DNA of 13,111 nt from Irineochytrium annulatum. Lineage: Eukaryota > Chytridiomycota > Chytridiomycetes > Chytridiales > Chytridiaceae. Below are positions 7,501-13,111 of this stretch, piece after piece (position 1 is the stretch's first letter; the number at the start of each line of letters is the position of its first letter). The DNA lies in NCBI GenBank assembly GCA_027600665.1, contig JADGJL010000833.1:1-13111 (forward strand), in the 5' to 3' direction. The position numbers and the translations under genes are program-made. The notes below the pieces were generated by a model that ran no database searches, was not told where the DNA came from, and saw nothing but the letters and a program-made list of their open reading frames with translations.

Positions 7501-10027
7501 TTCTTTAATGCCGGGCAGATTTAACGCATGGAGAAGCGAAGACAGGGCCTCCTCGTTCATAGATTGCGATTTAAGCGCCTTGGCTTTGAGGATGTGGAAA
7601 AGCGGGATATGGCGGACTTCGAAGTTATAGCTCAGCCCCATCTCGAGCGACTGGATTGCTTGACGGGGTTGGCCGTTGGTGAGATATATCTCCGCCATAA
7701 GAATATGTGCCTTTCCACCGAATTAGCCGCTGTCAGCGCCACGGCATCACGAACCTTCACAAAGGACGCGTCCAAGCGTAAACACGATGCTGCCAGCGCC
7801 TGGGCGTTCTGCTTGTCCCCCATAAGAAACTTGACCTTCGCGGTGTAGAAGGCCGCCTCGACGGACCCGGGCACGATGCGACAGACCTCCTCCAGAACCT
7901 CTAAAGCATTGTGAAGTAAGGGCGACGCGTCCTCGCCCTCCCGCTTCGTCTCCGATGGTGCGCGGGCGACGAACTCCCGAACGATCTCAAGGAGGAGGTC
8001 GGGGTTGATGTTGACATAGAAGCGGGGACTGATTGACGAGTAAGTTTATGGGAACTGCGGAAGTGAGGCAAACCTGAGAGTTTCGGCGGTTATGTTTTTA
8101 CGGAGAATAGCAAAAGCCTCCTTCAAGTGCTTGATCTGTTTAAGGCTATTTTTGTATTTGTACCATGCGATGAGGGATGAGAGGTACGATATCTCCGGGG
8201 ATTTCGCTAAGTTCCGTAAGGTTGACGCCGATAAACAAAAGGTACCTGCGGATTGAACCGCCTCAAAAAACTCGAGCTGTTCCTCGGCGCTGTCGAGATC
8301 TCCGCTGAAGATAAAACAGCGAATGCTTCCTGTCGTTTGTTGACGGTTAAAAAACTATATATTTCACAACCGATGCGAAGCACAAAAGATCTTTATGTAC
8401 CTTGCAACGCCGCCGTGTCCGTAGAGTTTTGAGTCGCCGCTTGCCGGAAAAGTTCGCTGGCTCGGGACGTATTCCCAAGAAACAGCTGTATGTAGCCCAA
8501 TTCCGTCTTATACCGGCTCTTCGTAGGGTCAAGATCAATAGCCTTCACGACCATAAGGGCAGACTCCTCCAGAATAGCCTGATTTCTTCCGGACAACCAG
8601 ATGAACGGCTGCGCCGTCGTAAAGTACAGCTCCGCGTTTGTCGGTTCCGTCCTTGCGATAATCTTTTGCTCCGTTAGCCCACCAAAATATTGTAAACGAC
8701 ACAAACTTCATTCAACTTCGATATTTGTTTGGCCGCCACCTGCTGCCTCCCCTCCTTGCAAAGCTCGATGAGACCCAGAACGGCGGTCGCATCAACACCG
8801 TCGTACCCGGGCCTCTCGGCCAGCCTCTGCGCGGCCTCGACGGTCTGCTCCCAAGCCACCATCTCCAGCAGGACGTACATGCGCTCGATGTATGCGGGCG
8901 TGAAGGAGCCATAGTAGACAATGATTTGAGATGTGATGTCGAGCGCGGGGGTCAACTGGCGTCGTTGAGACCGGAGATATTGAAGCTTGCCCATCAGCGC
9001 CTAACGTAACAATGTTAAGGGACAATCCAGTGAAGGTAATGAGATGCAAAAGTAGCTCACATCGAGATCCCTAGGGTTCGATTCCAAGACACGATCGAAC
9101 CACGAGATGCTCTTCGCCATCAGCGACTCTTGCCCACACGTGAGGTCCACCCATCCCATGATTGCCAAAGCCGCATGGTAAACACCTCCCGCGGCCCCGC
9201 CACCTGTTGTGCCACCCGGCGACATGGGTGACGTCGCTGGTTGCTGCCCAGGGCTTTGGGCGCTATTCCGGCGGGGGTCGCTCTTCGCACCCGCGCCGGC
9301 AGCGCCATTCGGGCCGTCAATGATGCGGCGGAGTAGTAAGCGGGCGTGCTCCTGCTGACCGGTGTGCCAGTAGAGCATGGCGGCCTGGAGGAGGGCACGC
9401 TCGGAGAGGGATGGGTTGTTCGAGGCGATCGTGTGTTTTGCCTGAAGCTCTTGGATAGCCTCGTAGTCTGTTGAGTTGTAGATCAGCGGATGAAGAGGGC
9501 CAAACGACAATAACAAGCCCAAGAGAGCATCGTAGGTCCACTGACCGATAAGCTTGCACTTCTCATGTGCAGAGATCATAGCGAGAGGGCAGGCAAGGAT
9601 CAAATCCCGCTTGTCCTGCAGCTGTTGAAACTCCCGAATCGCTTCTGACGGTTTTCCTGAGAAGTTCAACGATTAGTAACGAACTCAAAATAAACGAAAG
9701 GTGAACGAATGCAGCAATGGTGAACACTCACCCTGCTTGAACAGGCCAAACGCCCTCCAGAACATGAGAACCGGGTCCGCCGACCTCCGCTTGAGGGCCG
9801 TCTCGCACACCCTGTGCAGAGTGTGGTACTGCCCCCGCTGTGCATAGTAGGACACCTGGCCAATGCGCGACAGCGCAGCAGAAGGTTAGTCTCCGCCTTC
9901 TCAGCGTCGCCCGTCCACCCGGCGGCCTTCCGAACAAAGTCCCAAAGCTCAGCGATGACAATTCCACATCCCGACGACGATCACGCGCTGTGCTCACCAC
10001 CGACAGCTCAAGGTCGGCCTGCGACAT
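4558..10027 (-). CDS. TTC21B: Intraflagellar transport protein IFT139 / TTC21B (22 exons, 1354 aa)
   Basis: IFT139 is the TPR-rich peripheral subunit of the IFT-A complex that drives retrograde transport in cilia and flagella. Coding exons in transcript order: 9998-10027, 9732-9855, 9546-9656, 9061-9467, 8707-9000, 8401-8662, 8246-8329, 8074-8206, 7755-8028, 7491-7710, 7306-7415, 7094-7248, 6891-7047, 6729-6839, 6490-6634, 6315-6441, 6085-6250, 5680-6023, 5388-5616, 5177-5290, 4954-5097, 4558-4881. They sum to 4065 bp in one frame, close to the human length (about 1316 aa). Family segments recognised from start to end include [79 protein letters not shown] and [12 protein letters not shown]. 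Start: the Met at 10027 leaves about ten residues before the conserved YY, as in homologues. Oddities are a Gly/Ala/Ser/Pro insert at residues 140-183 and a 142-bp first intron. Confidence 0.95.
8207..8245 (-). other. 39-nt GT-AG intron of IFT139, in frame and stop-free
   Basis: On the minus strand GTACCT at 8245 and CTTAG ending at 8207 bound a 39-nt intron, the shortest in the window. Removal joins VQSA directly to AKSPEISYL, as the family spacing requires. Because 39 is divisible by three and there is no stop, retention would insert 13 residues without a frameshift. Confidence 0.6.
9856..9997 (-). other. 142-bp first intron of IFT139
   Basis: On the minus strand the donor is GTGAGC directly after the tenth codon. 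A CTAAC branch-like site lies about 30 nt before the acceptor CCAG. It is the longest of the 21 introns of this gene. Part of it (about 9860-9965) reads as an uninterrupted frame with protein-like composition, but that frame has no start and is shifted relative to exon 2. By family comparison nothing is expected between exons 1 and 2. Confidence 0.65.
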
Positions 10028-10615
10028 TGGAATGATGTGACTTGGCGGGGTTCGAACTTTTAAAATGGAGTTGACAATTCCAACCTGGAAGGGATCCAAC
10101 TCATTGCTCGCCAAAATGCTAGTTCGTCTTCCTTCAAACCTCTTCGGCGAGTTGGGCGCGCGTTTAAAATATATGATTATCTCTGTAGGCGTCTTAAACG
10201 CCCCGCAAATCATATTGATGCACTCGGCTTTTTGCCTCGTCCCCAACTATCAAAGGTCTGGGCACGGCGAGTCGGCAACGATTAGTTGCCGGCCGCCCCC
10301 GTTCTCCCCCTGCCTTATACCCTCATCCCAGCCTTTGCCAAAAAGCGCCACCAAAGTCTAATCTCATCTTAAGACCGAAGTCTAACAGGTATACAAATGC
10401 TAACAGAATTTCAATGTCCCTAGAAATTCAATTCCCTTAAACAATTCCCTTAGACACCAACACATATTAGGAAATATAACACGCCAAAAGATCGAAGTTG
10501 GGAATGAGAAAGCGTCGTAAAAAAGCGCGTCATACGCGAATATATTTTAGCAGCGCAATTCAGCTGGGATATGGGAACCGAGTGCGCGGAGCTGTCGGCG
10601 TCTTGTCTGGTCCCC
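10028..10615. promoter_or_regulatory. Upstream region of IFT139 and 3' region of the ADCY10-like gene
   Basis: This 588-bp gap lies between two tandem minus-strand genes. It should hold the 3' end of the ADCY10-like transcript and the IFT139 promoter and leader. The minus frame of IFT139 stays open upstream to a Met at 10246 (73 extra codons), but this extension has no recognised similarity. An inverted repeat with RFX-like half-sites lies at 10273-10291. Confidence 0.5.
10273..10291. promoter_or_regulatory. Perfect 7-bp inverted repeat with RFX X-box-like half-sites
   Basis: CGGCAAC-GATTA-GTTGCCG is a perfect 7-bp inverted repeat with a 5-nt spacer, about 250 bp upstream of the IFT139 start codon. 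GGCAAC and GTTGCC are the exact half-sites of the RFX X-box found before animal ciliary genes. Here they point outward, the reverse of the usual GTTGCC-spacer-GGCAAC order. It could be a protein-binding site, a small hairpin or chance. Confidence 0.3.
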
Positions 10616-13080
10616 TTACGCTTCCACCCACCGTAGGTAGACAGGTGCTTTCATCTTTTCAAAAATCTGCCTGGCATCGTTCCTGTACGCCACATCGTGC
10701 TTGGAGTACTTGCCGATAAACCCTTTGAATACACCCAGAAGAAACCGCAGATATCCAATTTCAACCCGGCGCTTTCTTGACCCCAATCTCCACTTGAGGA
10801 GACGAACCGCTGCCTTAATTTTTCCCTGGGCGACAAGGGCCATCGCCCTGTAACCCTGCAAAGCCCAAAACGCCGTCACCTCGATTTTGATCTTGTCCGT
10901 CTTGATTACAAGAAGCAACAACACCTTGATCATCCTCGCTTTTTCCTCGCTATCCCAGCACCTGGGTTCGGCCCACCTACAGTCCGCCTGAGGCACGGAG
11001 ACGTCCGACCTTGCCGCGTCGAAAAACAACACCGACGATATGAACGCACCCGCAAGCAAGTCTGAATTGATGGCTCCAACCACCTTGATATCAATCTGCC
11101 GTTCCATAGCCTCAAGCATCCCCAGCGCTGCCCCGTAATCGCCTTCGCCCTGATACGCGAGGCACCACATCCTGAACATTTCCGTGACCCCCGACGCATA
11201 CTTGATGGCGTCTGCAAACCTGCCAAACGGCTCGAAGTCATCCCTGAGGCGGTCGATTTCGGCCTGATCGCGACCACGGCATAAAGCAATCCGCAGGGAG
11301 ACAAGCGCGGCTTCGAACGCCACCATCTTGTTTTCCTTCAGTGCCGGGTATCGCGCAAACCAGGGCATGGCGACGCGTTCGATGTATTCGAGGTCGCCAG
11401 TTAAGTAGGCGATCCGGCTTGACAGGAGCGCACACATTACTCCCGTGACAGTATCACCTCGTCCAAGACAGTGGCCTATATATCGATCCATGTAAGTCGT
11501 CATCATCACTATATTGTGGTTGACTGTAGCTTAAAAAGGACGTTAGATTGGAAAGGGGTTCTCAATATCAGAAGTCATACAGTTGAAGGCTAAGGAGTAG
11601 CCGTGAGCAGGATCCGTATCTCCATAGCGGGTCGCGGCACGGAATAAAGGTTGCTGCAACCTGGGCGAAAAGTACTGGGCATAGTAGGAAAGCCGTAGCA
11701 AGCAAAGCGACCTAAGTCATTAACCGCGTTAGTCGAGGAACATGCAAATGGTCCTTACAATGTGGACGTGTTGGTCGAGTGCGTAAGAAGAAGAATCAAA
11801 AACTTGTATATCAACAGTTCGCAATCCTTTGGCCTGAAGGTCGAGTCACGCGGCATGCAAAACGTGAGGTGCTCGAATATCATATGTTTTTGCACGAATA
11901 TCTCTCTGTCTATCCCTTTGCTCTTTAACGGCCTCGTCGGCCTCTTGCCGCCCGATGTCCGCACCCACAACCATAAGGCTGCCTGTTTTTCGCTCCGCAG
12001 CGCTCGGCTCAACTCTTTGCTTACTACTGGCCACGGCTTGCCGCCGAAGAGCTCGAACGCTTTAAAAGCAGCTATTCGCTCATTTGGGTACGCGTGTAAA
12101 ACGCAGTAGCCAACGCAAAGATGGGACAGCCACTTCGCACGACGCAACGACGTCACTTGTCGAGCGATATTTTCGTCACCAACTACTTCAGCGACGAACT
12201 GTGTGAGCGACTCAAGTGTCCGAACTCCTTCAAGGCAGTGATAGTTTTTGATAAGGCGACACCTGAACTTAAAGTGAGATTCTATAATGGCGCCGACTTG
12301 CATGAGCATAGTAGAGCACAAACTCACCCTAGCATTTCACGATATTGAATAATCTTATCCGTTGCGCCAGCTCGAGAATAATGAAACTCGATCGACGGAA
12401 GTAGCGAGTCTTGATTGTCTTCACGTAAAAGGTGCTCCAGTCTTTCAGCAACAAGCAAATTCATTTTAATTCTTTCTTCAAACGCGAGCGAATCATAGAT
12501 AGCGTGCATAATGCTAATATGCCGAAAAGCGAGCTTGATGTCCTTGGTACTTGCCGGCTTCATGTCGAGTGCGCCTTCATCCGGTTTATCACTCGTAACC
12601 GTGTCAGTGTATGCAGGCTGCGTTGCATGCTCTAGAAACACCAGGAACGAGTAGACATCACTCTTCCTAATGAGCTCAATTGTTTCGGTCTCCATGGACT
12701 CGAGCGCAAGAATGTCAAGCATATCTGAGAGATTGAAGTACTTCAGGATATTAGCGTACACGTTTGACAATAATGGTAAGCACCTGTCCAAGTACCGAGG
12801 CCGCCTTTAGCATTCGTTGAAAAACGGGGTTGAGTCGGTCAAATTGGAACATAACAGATGCGCTAAGTTCGGAGAGAATCGCCTCAGCAGACGCATCCGC
12901 CATTGTCATTTGTAGCTGCCCTTCTGTTGCTACTTCTAAATCCGACCCAATTTTCGCAATGACGACTTCGAGGGTCATCTGCAGGAACAAGGGGCTGCCA
13001 CCAGTTCGAGCATATATTGCTTTTGTTATTGCCCCATCAACTGAATGTATGCGCAACGTCAAATTCTTCAACTTCCATTC
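10616..13080 (-). CDS. Soluble adenylyl cyclase (ADCY10)-like protein, C-terminal 750 residues, partial
   Basis: Exons in transcript order: 12784-13080, 12328-12740, 11759-12262, 11581-11711 and 10616-11523, joining in phase to a TAA stop. The intervening introns are 43-65 bp. The first exon in view begins after a TTTAG acceptor, and 13081-13111 should be the end of an intron whose donor lies beyond the edge. The segment starts at the end of the NTPase domain: TGGSPLFL near residues 26-33 and FDRLNPVFQRMLKAASVLGQ at 80-99 running into YFNLSDML. This is the pattern of ADCY10 family proteins. FHYSRAGATDK near 218-228 opens the long helical, TPR-like tail. Full-length relatives carry two class III cyclase domains N-terminally, make cAMP and respond to bicarbonate. 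Those domains are not in view, so catalytic ability cannot be judged. The upstream neighbour of IFT139 in the same orientation, 588 bp away. Confidence 0.75.
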
Positions 13081-13111
13081 CTAAAGCAACGTTCGACACT
13101 ATCTGCAGGAA

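Noticed and set aside
10045..10060. GGGGTTCGAAC resembles the B box of a tRNA gene
   Set aside because: No matching A box, acceptor stem or cloverleaf can be drawn around it on either strand.
10065..10361. 98-codon plus-strand open frame upstream of IFT139
   Set aside because: No similarity recognised, no splice or codon-bias support, and it overlaps the IFT139 upstream region in antisense.
11762..12109. Plus-strand frame of 115 codons inside the ADCY10-like gene
   Set aside because: Antisense shadow of an exon whose minus-strand frame joins four neighbours in phase.

Overview
The window is nuclear DNA from a flagellated eukaryote. Genes are split by many short GT-AG introns (about 39-140 bp, one of 407 bp), coding exons are GC-rich in third positions, and intergenic gaps are only 0.4-0.8 kb. 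A complete intraflagellar transport gene (IFT139) shows that the organism builds cilia or flagella. Together with the compact gene spacing and an ADCY10-like multidomain protein, this suggests a zoosporic (chytrid-like) fungus. That assignment is inference and was not tested by any search.

Layout. (1) 1-325, minus: first exon of a divergently transcribed gene that runs off the left edge, low-complexity and Ser/Pro/Ala-rich. (2) 326-1085: shared divergent upstream region with a possible 5'-leader intron of the minus gene and two short tandem repeats. (3) 1086-2142, plus: three-exon gene for a 270-residue AT-hook chromatin protein. (4) 2727-4189, plus: six-exon gene for a 252-residue protein with an acidic/basic N-terminal half and a C-terminal PADR1 zinc domain, the third zinc-finger module of PARP1, but no WGR or PARP catalytic domain. 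(5) 4558-10027, minus: 22-exon gene for IFT139 (TTC21B), 1354 residues, convergent with gene 4. (6) 10616 to the right edge, minus: five exons encoding the last 750 residues of a soluble-adenylyl-cyclase (ADCY10)-like protein. Its cyclase domains and most of its ATPase domain lie outside the window.

Relations. The two plus-strand genes are tandem and share an N-terminal module (MPPKK start, an identical 11-residue RKSTRAKKPVE core, an acidic DHMDE end) and the positions of their first two introns. Their C-termini differ completely: AT-hooks in one, a PADR1 zinc fold in the other. This looks like a local duplication followed by swapping or divergence of the 3' half. The two large minus-strand genes lie in tandem and both belong to families tied to cilia, IFT-A retrograde transport and bicarbonate/cAMP signalling. 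All exon junctions were placed by reading phase, GT-AG borders and remembered family similarity. In the IFT139 model all 21 introns join in phase and the product is close to the roughly 1316 residues of the human protein.

No tRNA, rRNA, transposon or CRISPR array was recognised. I did not notice a canonical AATAAA signal where the four genes end.
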